The translations under genes were made by a program, and so were the position numbers. From the NCBI GenBank assembly GCA_017396845.1, contig JAFQKQ010000088.1, positions 1 to 64,000 on the forward strand: 64,000 bases of DNA, in the 5' to 3' direction. This DNA is from Clostridia bacterium. Its GTDB lineage: Bacteria > Bacillota > Clostridia > Christensenellales > Aristaeellaceae. Positions within the stretch are counted from its first letter, which is position 1. Each line of letters opens with the position of its first letter. Shown here in pieces: positions 9,361-18,113 of the stretch. Under the pieces are notes generated by a model that saw nothing but the letters and a program-made list of their open reading frames with translations, was not told the DNA's origin and did no database searches.

Positions 9361-9442
9361 TGCATGACGACGCCGGATGCCGCGTTCGCAAAGAGTGTGA
9401 CAATCCGGTTTGTACGGACTTGCAAGTCTGTGCAGGAGAGGT
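9361..9442 (+). promoter_or_regulatory. Structured rpmE leader, candidate L31 autoregulatory RNA
   Basis: CCGGAT (9373-9378) pairs with ATCCGG (9403-9408). A second hairpin pairs ACGGACT (9414-9420) with AGTCTGT (9425-9431) around a TGCA loop, just ahead of the ribosome site GGAGAGGTG (9434-9442). Leaders of r-protein genes are often bound by their own protein; that this one is so controlled is inference from position and structure. Confidence 0.55.
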
Positions 9443-9450
9443 GAAAACAA

Positions 9451-9648
9451 ATGAAGGAAAAGATCCATCCGAACTATGGTAAGACGGTAGTTCGCTGCGT
9501 CTGCGGCGAGACTTTCGAGACCGGTTCTGTGAAGAAGGAACTGCGCGTTGATATCTGCTCCAAGTGCCATCCGTTCTTCACCGGAAAGCAGAAGCTGGTT
9601 GACAGCGGCGGACGCGTCGATCGTTTCAAGAAGCGCTACGGCATGTAA
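9451..9648 (+). CDS. rpmE: 50S ribosomal protein L31 (zinc-binding type)
   Basis: L31, 65 residues, a large-subunit protein. It starts [10 protein letters not shown], typical of the family, and has the C+ cysteine set (CVCGETF and CSKCHPF) that binds zinc. The form without cysteines, induced in zinc starvation, would be a separate gene and is not in this window. GGAGAGGTG precedes ATG 9451 by eight bases. Own promoter, structured leader and terminator make it a single-gene unit. Confidence 0.97.
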   Translation: MKEKIHPNYGKTVVRCVCGETFETGSVKKELRVDICSKCHPFFTGKQKLVDSGGRVDRFKKRYGM

Positions 9649-9696
9649 TCGCGTTTACGCGCTTACATTCAAATGGCGTGAGCAAAGGCTTTCAAA

Positions 9697-9722
9697 GATC
9701 GGGCTTCACGCCCGGTCTTTTT
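9697..9722 (+). terminator. Intrinsic terminator after rpmE
   Basis: GATCGGGC (9697-9704) pairs with GCCCGGTC (9710-9717), one G-U pair included, followed directly by TTTTTC. Confidence 0.85.
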
Positions 9723-9773
9723 CTATATCACGAAATGTTTGAACTTCATAAAGAAAAACTGAGAGGAGTTATC

Positions 9774-10814
9774 ATGGGAAAATTCAAAGATGCATTTAAG
9801 CAGTGGTGGACGGGCGAATATCCGTCTTCTTGTCCCTCTGTCGGCGGACAGGCGGTTATGGAAGGCGTTATGATGAATGGCCCGAAGGGCACCGCAATTA
9901 CCGTTCGCAAGTCCGACGGTAAAATGAGCTATACCGTAAAGCCGAAAAGGGAAATCGGCAAAAAACATAAATGGGTAAAATGGCCTGTGATCCGCGGTGT
10001 AGTCAATTTTGCGATAATGATGGTAGAAGGCGTAAAGACGATCACGGAATCAGCGGACATGGCGGGACTTGAAACGGAAGAACCCAGCAAGTTCGAAAAA
10101 AAGGTAGCTGAGATGTTCCATGTAAAGCCCGACGACGTTATGATGGCGATCGCCGTGGTATTGGCAGTCGTATTGGCTGTGGGTCTCTTCTTCGTGCTTC
10201 CGATTTCTCTGGAATGGGTTGTGAAGCTTGTTATCAAAAATGAGCTGATAGTCAACTTAATCGGCGGCGTGATCCGAATCGGCGTATTTCTCACGTATGT
10301 GTTTCTTTGCTCAAAGCTTAAGGAAATCAGGCGCGTGTTTATGTATCACGGCGCGGAGCATAAGACCATTCACTGCTTCGAGCACGGCGACGAGCTGACG
10401 GTAGAAAACGCGAGAAAGTATACCACGCTTCATCCCCGCTGCGGAACCAGCTTCCTGATGATTGTAATGGTGATATCAATACTGCTTTTCACAATATTCG
10501 GTCAGATTGTGGGCGGCGTAATCAATTCCAACATCTTCTTAAGAATCATTACGAAGCTTGCGCTGCTTCCTTTAATCGCAGGCGTCTCCTATGAAGTTCT
10601 GAAGTGGCTTGGAAGAGCAAAGGACAACTGGTTTATCAAAATTCTGAAGTGGCCGGGCCTTATGACCCAGAAGCTTACGACCAAGGAGCCCGACGACAGC
10701 ATGCTGGAGGTTGCGATTGTATCGTTGAAGGCCGCGCTGGGCGATAAAAAGCCGCTGCCTGATTCATACTATGAAGAAGAACAGGCAGATGACGCCCAGA
10801 AGGAAGAGGCGTAA
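9774..10814 (+). CDS. DUF1385 membrane protein (YqhQ family)
   Basis: A 346-residue membrane protein of the DUF1385 family, whose function is not established. Family hallmarks are visible: SVGGQAVMEGVMMNGP near the start, a central HGAEHKTIHCFE segment and HPRCGTSFLM. Three or four hydrophobic segments span about residues 120-150, 155-180 and 220-275. Start ATG 9774 has GAGAGGAG upstream; the frame is open further upstream but runs through the rpmE terminator. The stop overlaps the prmC start by one base (TAATG), and DUF1385-prmC-prfA is a common Clostridial arrangement. Confidence 0.9.
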   Translation: MGKFKDAFKQWWTGEYPSSCPSVGGQAVMEGVMMNGPKGTAITVRKSDGKMSYTVKPKREIGKKHKWVKWPVIRGVVNFAIMMVEGVKTITESADMAGLETEEPSKFEKKVAEMFHVKPDDVMMAIAVVLAVVLAVGLFFVLPISLEWVVKLVIKNELIVNLIGGVIRIGVFLTYVFLCSKLKEIRRVFMYHGAEHKTIHCFEHGDELTVENARKYTTLHPRCGTSFLMIVMVISILLFTIFGQIVGGVINSNIFLRIITKLALLPLIAGVSYEVLKWLGRAKDNWFIKILKWPGLMTQKLTTKEPDDSMLEVAIVSLKAALGDKKPLPDSYYEEEQADDAQKEEA

Positions 10815-11653
10815 TGCTTGTAAGACAATGGATACAAAAGGCGCAGGAACAGCTGCGCCTTGCGTCGTGTCCTGACGCCGATTGGGACGCAAAGCTTTTG
10901 GTATCGGGCGTTTACGATATTTCTCCGGGCGTGCTGTTTCAAAAGCTCGATACGGAACTTGACGGCGAAACCGAGGCGAAGCTTAACGGCAGGCTGATGC
11001 GCAGAATTCAAGGCGAGCCCCTTCAGTACATTGAAGAAAAGGCGTATTTTATGGGGCTTGAATTCTTTGTCGATCGGCGCGTTCTGATTCCGAGGCAGGA
11101 TACGGAAACGCTCGCGGAAAAGGCAGTGGAGCTGATCAAAGGCAGGGAAGAAAAAAGCGTGCTTGATCTTTGCACGGGAAGCGGCGCGATTGCGGTAGCG
11201 ATTGCAAAGTACTGTAAAAACGCCCGCGTAACGGCGACGGATATTTCTTCGGATGCGCTTGAAGCTGCGAAGGAAAACGCTTTGAAAAATCATGCCGATA
11301 TTGAATTTCTTTTGGGAGACGGATTTCAGCCGACTAAAGACAGAGTCTTCGACGTAATCACATGCAATCCGCCGTATCTTACAAAAGAAGATATGCTGAA
11401 TCTTCAAAGGGAAGTGAAGATGGAACCTGCGCTTGCCCTGTTCGGCGGAAACGATGGATTGCAAATATACAGGGATTTTTCAAAATCGCTCATTCGGCAT
11501 ATGAAGAATCGTGGATATGCGCTTTTTGAAGTGGGCGAAGGACAGGCAGAAGACGTAATCGACATCATAACAAGAGACGCTGAATACGGGGAAAAGGGAA
11601 TTATTAAGGATCTTAACGGAATTCAGCGCGTGGTTTGGGTAAGGAGAAGTTGA
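10814..11653 (+). CDS. prmC: Release factor glutamine methyltransferase PrmC
   Basis: PrmC (HemK), 279 residues, methylates the glutamine of the GGQ motif of release factors RF1 and RF2. An N-terminal helical domain is followed by a Rossmann fold with the SAM loop [14 protein letters not shown] near residue 116 and the catalytic NPPY near residue 185. It overlaps the preceding gene by one base and the reading frame of its substrate gene prfA begins at its end, so translation is coupled. Confidence 0.96.
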   Translation: MLVRQWIQKAQEQLRLASCPDADWDAKLLVSGVYDISPGVLFQKLDTELDGETEAKLNGRLMRRIQGEPLQYIEEKAYFMGLEFFVDRRVLIPRQDTETLAEKAVELIKGREEKSVLDLCTGSGAIAVAIAKYCKNARVTATDISSDALEAAKENALKNHADIEFLLGDGFQPTKDRVFDVITCNPPYLTKEDMLNLQREVKMEPALALFGGNDGLQIYRDFSKSLIRHMKNRGYALFEVGEGQAEDVIDIITRDAEYGEKGIIKDLNGIQRVVWVRRS

Positions 11654-11661
11654 TCGGATAT

Positions 11662-12756
11662 ATGGAAAGCAATGTATTTCAGGAGCAGAACCGAATTGCA
11701 CGGCAGATGGAAGCCATTGAAGGAAAGTTTGAAGAGCTTTCCATACGCATTACGCTTCCCGAGGTGATTGCGGATACCGCTCTTTTCCAGAAGCTGATGC
11801 GCGAGCACAGCGATATGACGGAGACGGCGGAAGCGGCGAAGGCTTACAACCGCCTTATGAGAACCATTGAGGATACGCGCGAAATGGCGCTCTCCGACGA
11901 TGAAGAAATCGCCGAAATGGCAAAGGAAGAATTGGAAGATCTTGAAAAAGAGCTTGTGATCAAGACGGAAGAAGCCAAACGAATGCTTCTTCCCAAGGAT
12001 CCTGACGATAAGCGCAGCGCCATCGTCGAGGTACGCGCAGGCGCGGGCGGCGACGAGGCCGGTCTTTTCGGCGCGGAGCTTTTGAGGATGTACGCCCATT
12101 ATGCCCAGTCGCGCGGCTGGAAGGTGGAAATGATCGAAGGCGGCGAAACCGAAATCGGCGGCATCAAGGAAGCGGTAATGTCGATTGAAGGCAGAAATGT
12201 ATTTGAGCGCCTGAAATACGAAAGCGGCGTTCACAGGGTTCAGCGAGTGCCCGTCACCGAATCCAACGGCAAGCTTCAGACCTCGACCGCTACCGTCGCC
12301 GTGCTACCGGAGGCAGAAGACGTTGAAGTCAATATCAACATGCAGGATCTTAGAATCGATACCTACCGCGCATCCGGCGCAGGCGGACAGCACGTAAACA
12401 GAACGGACTCCGCCGTTCGCATAACGCACATTCCTACCGGTATCGTTGTAACCTCTCAGGATCAGCGAAGCCAGATTCAGAACCGCGAACGCGCAATGCA
12501 GGTGCTTAGAAGCCGCCTGTATGAAATGGAACGGGAACAGGCCGAAAGCTCATATGCCAATCAGCGCAGACTGCAGATCGGCTCCGGCGACAGAAGCGAG
12601 AGAATCAGAACCTACAATTTCCCGCAGGGACGCGTGACCGATCACAGAATCGGACTTACACTTTATAAGATAAACGATGTTATGAACGGCGATCTGGACG
12701 AATTAATTGATAAGCTGATACTCGCCGAGCAGACGAAGCTGATGGAGAAGCAATGA
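11662..12756 (+). CDS. prfA: Peptide chain release factor 1
   Basis: RF1, 364 residues, ends translation at UAG and UAA. The GGQ hydrolysis motif lies at residues 241-243 (GAGGQHVN), and the stop-codon recognition tripeptide PVT is in RVPVTES, which marks RF1 over RF2. The start is uncertain: ATG 11662 is 15 bases from AAGGAG (11641-11646), while in-frame TTG 11650, overlapping the prmC stop, is only three bases away. Either gives an N-terminus a few residues longer than usual. The stop overlaps tsaC (ATGA). Confidence 0.96.
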   Translation: MESNVFQEQNRIARQMEAIEGKFEELSIRITLPEVIADTALFQKLMREHSDMTETAEAAKAYNRLMRTIEDTREMALSDDEEIAEMAKEELEDLEKELVIKTEEAKRMLLPKDPDDKRSAIVEVRAGAGGDEAGLFGAELLRMYAHYAQSRGWKVEMIEGGETEIGGIKEAVMSIEGRNVFERLKYESGVHRVQRVPVTESNGKLQTSTATVAVLPEAEDVEVNINMQDLRIDTYRASGAGGQHVNRTDSAVRITHIPTGIVVTSQDQRSQIQNRERAMQVLRSRLYEMEREQAESSYANQRRLQIGSGDRSERIRTYNFPQGRVTDHRIGLTLYKINDVMNGDLDELIDKLILAEQTKLMEKQ

Positions 12757-13790
12757 AGACGGAACTTTTAAAGCCTACGGAAAGCGCGATTGAGAGGGCA
12801 GCAGAGCTCATCAGAAGCGGAGAAGTAGTAGGCTTTCCAACGGAAACGGTGTACGGTCTGGGCGCGGACGCGCGAAACGGCGAAGCGGTAAAAAAGATAT
12901 TTTCCGCCAAGGGCCGTCCGGGAGACAATCCCCTGATCGTACATATTTCTAAGCTCGAAGATATATATACCATCATTTCCGGCGATATGCCCGAATGCGC
13001 AAAGGCGCTTGCAAAGGCCTATTGGCCCGGCCCGCTTACGATGATATTTGATAAGGGAGAGAATATCCCCAATGAAGTAACGGCAGGTCTTGACAGCGTA
13101 GCGGTCAGGTTTCCCAATCACCCGACAGCGCTTCAGATTATTGAAGCTTCCGGCTGTCCGGTCGCCGCGCCCAGCGCGAACCTTTCCGGGAAACCCAGTC
13201 CTACGTTAGCGGAGCATGTGTATAAGGACATGTACGGAAGAATTCCCATGATCATCGACGGCGGCGCATGCGATGTAGGGCTTGAATCGACGGTGCTTGA
13301 CGTGAGGTCGGAACCCGTTCGGATACTTAGACCCGGCGGCATAACGCCCAAAATGATTGCGGATGTTGCGGGTGAGGTTGAGGTGGACGGAAGCGTGCTT
13401 CGTCCGCTTCGGGAGGGCGAAACCGTGCGCTCGCCCGGCATGAAATACAAGCATTACGCGCCGAGCGGATCCGTTGTTATCGTAAAGGGTTCCGCAGACA
13501 GGGCGGCCAATGAAATCAATCAGATGTACGATCATACGCCCGGTGAAAAATGCATACTCGCGCTTGAAGGCAATAAGCATCTCTACGGCGAAAGGCGCGT
13601 ATTTTCCCTTGGCGAAAATGCGGAGGATATGGCGAAAAGGCTTTTTGACGCATTGCGGGAGATGGACGACAGAGGCATAGACGCCATTTTTTCGGAGGCC
13701 GTAAAGGAAGAGGAAATCGGGCTTGCGGTGATGAACCGGCTTGGAAGAGCCGCCGCGTTTCATATCGTAAGCGTCGGGGAGGATATATAG
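12753..13790 (+). CDS. tsaC: L-threonylcarbamoyladenylate synthase (Sua5/YwlC type)
   Basis: A 345-residue enzyme making threonylcarbamoyl-AMP from threonine, bicarbonate and ATP, the first step of tRNA t6A37 synthesis. The N-terminal YrdC domain has [30 protein letters not shown] and [15 protein letters not shown]-terminal Sua5 domain (about 215-345) makes it the long form. The product t6A is the substrate of MtaB encoded at 3947, so two steps of the same modification lie in this window. ATG overlaps the prfA stop by four bases. Confidence 0.95.
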   Translation: MKTELLKPTESAIERAAELIRSGEVVGFPTETVYGLGADARNGEAVKKIFSAKGRPGDNPLIVHISKLEDIYTIISGDMPECAKALAKAYWPGPLTMIFDKGENIPNEVTAGLDSVAVRFPNHPTALQIIEASGCPVAAPSANLSGKPSPTLAEHVYKDMYGRIPMIIDGGACDVGLESTVLDVRSEPVRILRPGGITPKMIADVAGEVEVDGSVLRPLREGETVRSPGMKYKHYAPSGSVVIVKGSADRAANEINQMYDHTPGEKCILALEGNKHLYGERRVFSLGENAEDMAKRLFDALREMDDRGIDAIFSEAVKEEEIGLAVMNRLGRAAAFHIVSVGEDI

Positions 13791-14228
13791 TTGAAATTCC
13801 TGTTTGTATGCTCGGGCAATACCTGCAGAAGCCCGATGGCGGAAGCGCTCATGAAAAAGCTGACAGAGGGGAAAATGGAGGCCGAAATTTCCTCCTGCGG
13901 AATCGGCGCTTGCGAAGGAAGCCCTGCAAACGAATGCGCGGTTACTGTGATGAAAAGGCTCTCCGTTGATCTTACAAAGCACAGAAGCAGATTGTTTAAA
14001 GAGGAATACGCCCGCGGCGCGGTGGTGCTGGCGATGGACAGCGGGGTGCTGTTCTATATACGGAGAATGTACCCGAATATAAAGGCGTATCTTTTGAAGG
14101 AATACGCAGGCCTTTCAGGAGATATTGAGGATCCGTATATGGCGGGCGAAGAGGCGTATCGGTTCAGCGCTTCTCAAATTAAAGAATGCATTGATATCAT
14201 CATGGAAAATGGGGGAGAACACGCTTGA
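13791..14228 (+). CDS. Low-molecular-weight phosphatase, probable protein-arginine phosphatase (YwlE-like)
   Basis: A 145-residue protein of the low-molecular-weight tyrosine phosphatase fold. The P-loop CSGNTCRSP lies near the N-terminus and the general acid is in the IEDPYMAG loop. The Thr in CxGNTCR (Ile in most tyrosine phosphatases) is the residue known to set arginine specificity in Bacillus YwlE, which reverses McsB marks. That assignment is inference from the residue and from the position after tsaC, as in Bacillus. No mcsB is in the window. Start TTG 13791 has GGGGAGG at 13776-13782. Confidence 0.85.
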   Translation: MKFLFVCSGNTCRSPMAEALMKKLTEGKMEAEISSCGIGACEGSPANECAVTVMKRLSVDLTKHRSRLFKEEYARGAVVLAMDSGVLFYIRRMYPNIKAYLLKEYAGLSGDIEDPYMAGEEAYRFSASQIKECIDIIMENGGEHA

Positions 14229-14857
14229 TTCAATGTCTTGCGGTAATTGTTCCGATTGCTGCGGCGATTGTTATAAAGCTTACGGGAAATTATGTGTTCA
14301 GCTATCTGCTTACCTTTTCCTGTCTTTTGATTTCTGCGCTTTTCCGCGTGCGCGGCTGGGGCTTTCTCGTTCTTGCCTTCGCATTTTCCATCTTCGGCGA
14401 CTATATGATGGCGCACAGACCCAATGACGGAAACGGATTTCTGGGCGGTATTGCGGGCTTTTTTGTCGCGCATGCATTTTTTCTTGCTTTCTTTGCGCTC
14501 AGGTATCAATTTTCGCCCGGTTCTCTGGCCTTTGGCGCGATTCTCTTGATCGGGTACACAATCCTTATGATTCAAGGATTCTATCCGAATATCGACTCGA
14601 AAATACTGAAGGCCGCAATCTTTGGATATATGGTGATTTCTATTGCGGTTTTAACGCTTTCGCTTTCTTCCGGGTTTCCCTTGTTTTCCAAAATAGTATT
14701 TTCCGCGGGAATCGCTTTGATTCTTTTTTCGGACAGCATGATTGCACTCAAGCAATTTATGAATGTAACAAGCGTCGGCGCTTTGATCCTTCCTACGTAT
14801 TATGCCTGTCATATTATGACAGCTTTAGGAGTACTATTGGCAAAATCGGGCTATTAA
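14225..14857 (+). CDS. YhhN-family membrane protein (lysoplasmalogenase-like)
   Basis: A 210-residue integral membrane protein with about seven or eight hydrophobic segments. YhhN/TMEM86 features are visible: conserved acidic residues inside membrane segments (FSIFGDYMM and LFSDSMIA) and AHAFF. Animal members are lysoplasmalogenases that cleave the vinyl-ether bond of lysoplasmalogens; many anaerobic Clostridia contain plasmalogens, so this role is plausible but not proven. TTG 14225 overlaps the previous stop (TTGA) with GGGGGAG at 14211-14217. Confidence 0.75.
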   Translation: MIQCLAVIVPIAAAIVIKLTGNYVFSYLLTFSCLLISALFRVRGWGFLVLAFAFSIFGDYMMAHRPNDGNGFLGGIAGFFVAHAFFLAFFALRYQFSPGSLAFGAILLIGYTILMIQGFYPNIDSKILKAAIFGYMVISIAVLTLSLSSGFPLFSKIVFSAGIALILFSDSMIALKQFMNVTSVGALILPTYYACHIMTALGVLLAKSGY

Positions 14858-14871
14858 CAGGAGGAGTATGC

Positions 14872-16533
14872 ATGGCAAAGTATGCAATTGGCATTGACTA
14901 CGGTACGCTGTCGGCGCGCGCGCTGATCGCTGAAGTTGGATCCGGCAGAGAACTCGGCGAAGCGGTATACGAGTACCGCCATGCCGTAATGGACGAGACG
15001 CTTCCAAGCGGCATCAAGCTTAAGCCGGACTGGGCGCTCGAGCATCCGGATGATTATCTGGAGGCACTTTCTGTAACGGTTCCCGCCGCTATGAAGAATG
15101 CCGGTGTAAGCAAGGATGATGTTATCGGCATCGGCATCGACTTTACCGCATGCACGATGGTGGCGGTTGACAAAAACGGCGATCCGCTGTGCTGGAAATA
15201 CCCGGATAACCCGCATGCGTATGTGAAGCTCTGGAAGCATCACGCGGCGCAGGATCAGGCGAACCGTTTGAACGCCATTGCGGAGGAGAGAAACGAAAAA
15301 TTCCTCGCCAGATACGGCGGTAAGATTTCTTCTGAATGGATGTTCCCCAAAATCTGGCAGGTTGTGGAAGAGGATCCCGATTTGTACGACGAGATCGACC
15401 GCTTTATGGAGGCGGGCGACTGGGTGATCATGCGCATGACCGGCGTTGAAGCCAGAAACAGCTGCATGGCCGGATATAAGGCAATCTGGCATAAGCAGGA
15501 CGGCTATCCGTCCAAGGAATTCTTTAAAGCCTGCCACCCGAAGCTTGAAAACGTGGTGGAAGAAAAGCTGAATACGAAGATCTATCCCATCGGCAGCAAG
15601 GCGGGCGAGCTGACGGAAGAAATGGCGGAAAAGATGGGGCTCAATCCCGGGGTTGCGGTTGCCGTCGCCAATGTAGACGCGCATGTATCCCTGCCGCCGG
15701 CGGGACTTACGAAAAAGGGACAGATGCTCATGATTATGGGCACTTCCACCTGCCACATTATGCTGGGCGATGAGGAGCATATCGTGCCGGGCATGTGCGG
15801 CGTAGTCGAGGACGGCGTAATTCCCGCTCTTATGGGCTATGAAGCCGGACAGAGCTGTGTGGGCGATCATTTCAACTGGTTTGCAGACAACTGCGTGCCG
15901 GAGGATTACATGATCAAGGCGCGGGAAAAGGGCATGAACGCGCATCAGTATCTCACCAGCCTTTGCGAAAACCAGAAGCCCGGCGAAAACGGACTGCTGG
16001 CGCTCGACTGGTGGAACGGAAACCGCTCGGTACTGGTAGACGTAGACCTTACGGGCATGATCATGGGCATGACGCTCACGACGAAGCCTGAGGATATGTA
16101 CAGAGCGCTGATTGAAGCCACTGCGTACGGTACGCGCGTGATCGTGGATACGTTCGAAAAGAGCGGCGTAGAGATCGAAGGCCTGTATGCCTGCGGCGGA
16201 ATTTCTCAGAAGAATCCCTTCCTTATGCAGGTATATGCGGATGTACTCAAGCGCGAAATCAGAATCGCACGTTCCACGCAGACGCCGGCGCTCGGCAGCG
16301 CAATGTTCGGCGCGGTTGCGGCAGGCGCGGATAAGGGCGGATATGATTCCATTGAAGACGCGGCAAATGAAATGGGCGGCACGCTTCCCATCGTCTACAA
16401 GCCGATTCCTGCGCACAGCGCGATTTACGATAAGCTCTATACCGAGTACCGCCGCCTGCACGATTATTTCGGACGCGGCGCCAACGACGTTATGAAGCGT
16501 CTGAAGGAAATCAAGAAGGACCAGAACGCATAA
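14872..16533 (+). CDS. araB: Ribulokinase
   Basis: AraB-like FGGY kinase, 553 residues, phosphorylating L-ribulose to L-ribulose 5-phosphate. The N-terminus has the sugar kinase motif IGIDYGTLSARALIAE and the FGGY C-terminal signature region is present (GLYACGGISQKNPFLMQ). Length and the TACTMV segment fit ribulokinase over xylulokinase. No araA, araD, transporter or regulator lies near; it follows the prfA-tsaC-YhhN run 14 bases on with an AGGAGGAG site, and a terminator closes the unit. Substrate within the pentulose group is not certain. Confidence 0.87.
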   Translation: MAKYAIGIDYGTLSARALIAEVGSGRELGEAVYEYRHAVMDETLPSGIKLKPDWALEHPDDYLEALSVTVPAAMKNAGVSKDDVIGIGIDFTACTMVAVDKNGDPLCWKYPDNPHAYVKLWKHHAAQDQANRLNAIAEERNEKFLARYGGKISSEWMFPKIWQVVEEDPDLYDEIDRFMEAGDWVIMRMTGVEARNSCMAGYKAIWHKQDGYPSKEFFKACHPKLENVVEEKLNTKIYPIGSKAGELTEEMAEKMGLNPGVAVAVANVDAHVSLPPAGLTKKGQMLMIMGTSTCHIMLGDEEHIVPGMCGVVEDGVIPALMGYEAGQSCVGDHFNWFADNCVPEDYMIKAREKGMNAHQYLTSLCENQKPGENGLLALDWWNGNRSVLVDVDLTGMIMGMTLTTKPEDMYRALIEATAYGTRVIVDTFEKSGVEIEGLYACGGISQKNPFLMQVYADVLKREIRIARSTQTPALGSAMFGAVAAGADKGGYDSIEDAANEMGGTLPIVYKPIPAHSAIYDKLYTEYRRLHDYFGRGANDVMKRLKEIKKDQNA

Positions 16534-16547
16534 AATCAAAACACTTA

Positions 16548-16582
16548 CAGGGCAAACGAAAAAAATCCGTTTGCCCTGTTTG
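16548..16582 (+). terminator. Intrinsic terminator after araB
   Basis: CAGGGCAAACG (16548-16558) pairs perfectly with CGTTTGCCCTG (16568-16578), followed by TTTG and a short T-rich stretch. Confidence 0.87.
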
Positions 16583-16607
16583 CATTCTTCTTTATATGTG
16601 GTATAAT
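16579..16607 (+). promoter_or_regulatory. Promoter of the secreted protein gene at 16639
   Basis: TTTGCA (16579-16584) and TATAAT (16602-16607) with a 17-base spacer, with a G two bases before the -10 box. It sits right after the araB terminator. Confidence 0.75.
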
Positions 16608-16638
16608 ACAATTGAATTCGTATAAGGAGGAAAGGATC

Positions 16639-18072
16639 ATGAAATGCTTGAGCAGATGGATATCGCTTGCGCTTGCTGTTTTTATGATATTCGGTGCATG
16701 CACTGCGTATGCGCAGGAGAATCATTATATGCTGATTTCCGATCCCTATTTTTCCGACGGACAAAATGTATACGACCTGTCAGGGCTTACAATCAGCTTG
16801 TCTCATAAAAAAGATCCTTCTATTTCTCAGTGGATTTTAGCGGCGGTAACTTCTTCTGCGCAGAGCACCATTACCGCCGAATCAGACGGCAAAACAATGT
16901 ATATTTCAGCGGATGGGTTTGAAAGCGTTTATACGGCGGAAGTATCGGAAATCATCGGCATGCTTGACGGGCAGAAAATTGTACAGGCGCTCCTTGATCA
17001 TGTGATCGGTATTGGACCCACAGAAAGCGTCTTGGGCGCGAGAAACGTAAGAGATATTATCGGACTGATATACGGTACGCTTACGCAGGATCTGAATACG
17101 CTGAATGAAGCCTCTACCGCGACGATTGATACGTTTAATTATGAAGATATCGTAGTATATGAAAAGCCGGTGGATTATACCGGCGAGCAGGTAGACAAAA
17201 CCATAAAAATGCTCATTGAAAAGATCGAAGCGCTTTTGGACAGCACCATAGTAGACGAACAATATGAATATGAGCCGGGCGGGCTTTTAAAAGAGTATCA
17301 GCGGCTGGTTGAACCGATGAAGCTCTCGGTAAAGGGCAGCGTATATTACGGACAGGATGTAGTGTTTATCGACTGTATGATTTCTGAGGACGGAACAGAG
17401 GTATTTCCGATATATGCCGAAATTACGAATACATCTTCGCCGGTTATCTATGTAAATGTGCCCTTTACGGATGAAAGCGGAAACGAACACCTTCTCTACG
17501 CAACGGTTGAGGCGGATGTAGACGGGTACAGAGAATATATGGAGGCGGGAATACTCACAAACGAAATCCCTTCGTTTATGATACTGTATACCAATCAGGA
17601 TGATGACGCAAACAATACTTCACGCAGGGAATTCTATACAAGCGCCCAGATCAATCAGGAGATGTATGAATTCAATCTCGTATATGCGTCCGATCGATCG
17701 TCCTACAGGGATATTTGGGTGAATACGTATTTTAACGGCGTTCAGGCGGCTGTGGAATACAGCGGCGTGATTGAGGATGTGGAAGGCGAAGAAAGCGAAT
17801 ACGGAAAGATTACGCTTGCCACCAATCTCGGGCTTACCGGAAATGTAAGCGTAATGCTCGGAGTTGTCGAGGACGATGTGATCAGCGCGTTTGAAATGGA
17901 AGAGAACATCAATATCGTAAGCCTGATCGGCGAAGACGGAAAAGTCACGGATCTGATCAAAGGCGATATTGAACGCTTTTTCGGTCATATAAAAGAGCAT
18001 CTCTCATATGCAATTCCGGGATTCGGCAGTATGATCGCCCTGCTTTATCCGGAGGGAAACGCGGAAGGATAA
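16639..18072 (+). CDS. Secreted protein of unknown function
   Basis: Not recognised. The 477-residue product begins with a clear signal peptide (MKCLSRWISLALAVFMIFG) with likely cleavage after AYA. The mature part is acidic and rich in beta-prone segments, with an Asp/Glu-rich C-terminal half and no membrane anchor or cell-wall motif; no catalytic motif was found. Start ATG 16639 has AAGGAGG at 16624-16630; an in-frame TTG at 16612 overlaps the promoter and is rejected. It is a single-gene unit with its own promoter and terminator. Confidence 0.85.
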   Translation: MKCLSRWISLALAVFMIFGACTAYAQENHYMLISDPYFSDGQNVYDLSGLTISLSHKKDPSISQWILAAVTSSAQSTITAESDGKTMYISADGFESVYTAEVSEIIGMLDGQKIVQALLDHVIGIGPTESVLGARNVRDIIGLIYGTLTQDLNTLNEASTATIDTFNYEDIVVYEKPVDYTGEQVDKTIKMLIEKIEALLDSTIVDEQYEYEPGGLLKEYQRLVEPMKLSVKGSVYYGQDVVFIDCMISEDGTEVFPIYAEITNTSSPVIYVNVPFTDESGNEHLLYATVEADVDGYREYMEAGILTNEIPSFMILYTNQDDDANNTSRREFYTSAQINQEMYEFNLVYASDRSSYRDIWVNTYFNGVQAAVEYSGVIEDVEGEESEYGKITLATNLGLTGNVSVMLGVVEDDVISAFEMEENINIVSLIGEDGKVTDLIKGDIERFFGHIKEHLSYAIPGFGSMIALLYPEGNAEG

Positions 18073-18079
18073 AAATTCA

Positions 18080-18113
18080 GCGGAAACGGGTTTTTCCCGC
18101 TTCCGCTTTTTTT
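18080..18113 (+). terminator. Intrinsic terminator between convergent genes
   Basis: GCGGAAACGGG (18080-18090) pairs with CCCGCTTCCGC (18096-18106) with one mismatch, then TTTTTTT. It ends the gene at 16639 and overlaps the last codons of the gene on the other strand. Confidence 0.85.

Noticed and set aside
14854..16764. Long 636-residue open frame antisense to araB
   Set aside because: It runs through a real gene with strong sugar-kinase motifs; antisense frames are common in balanced-GC genes with regular codon use. It has no family motif.
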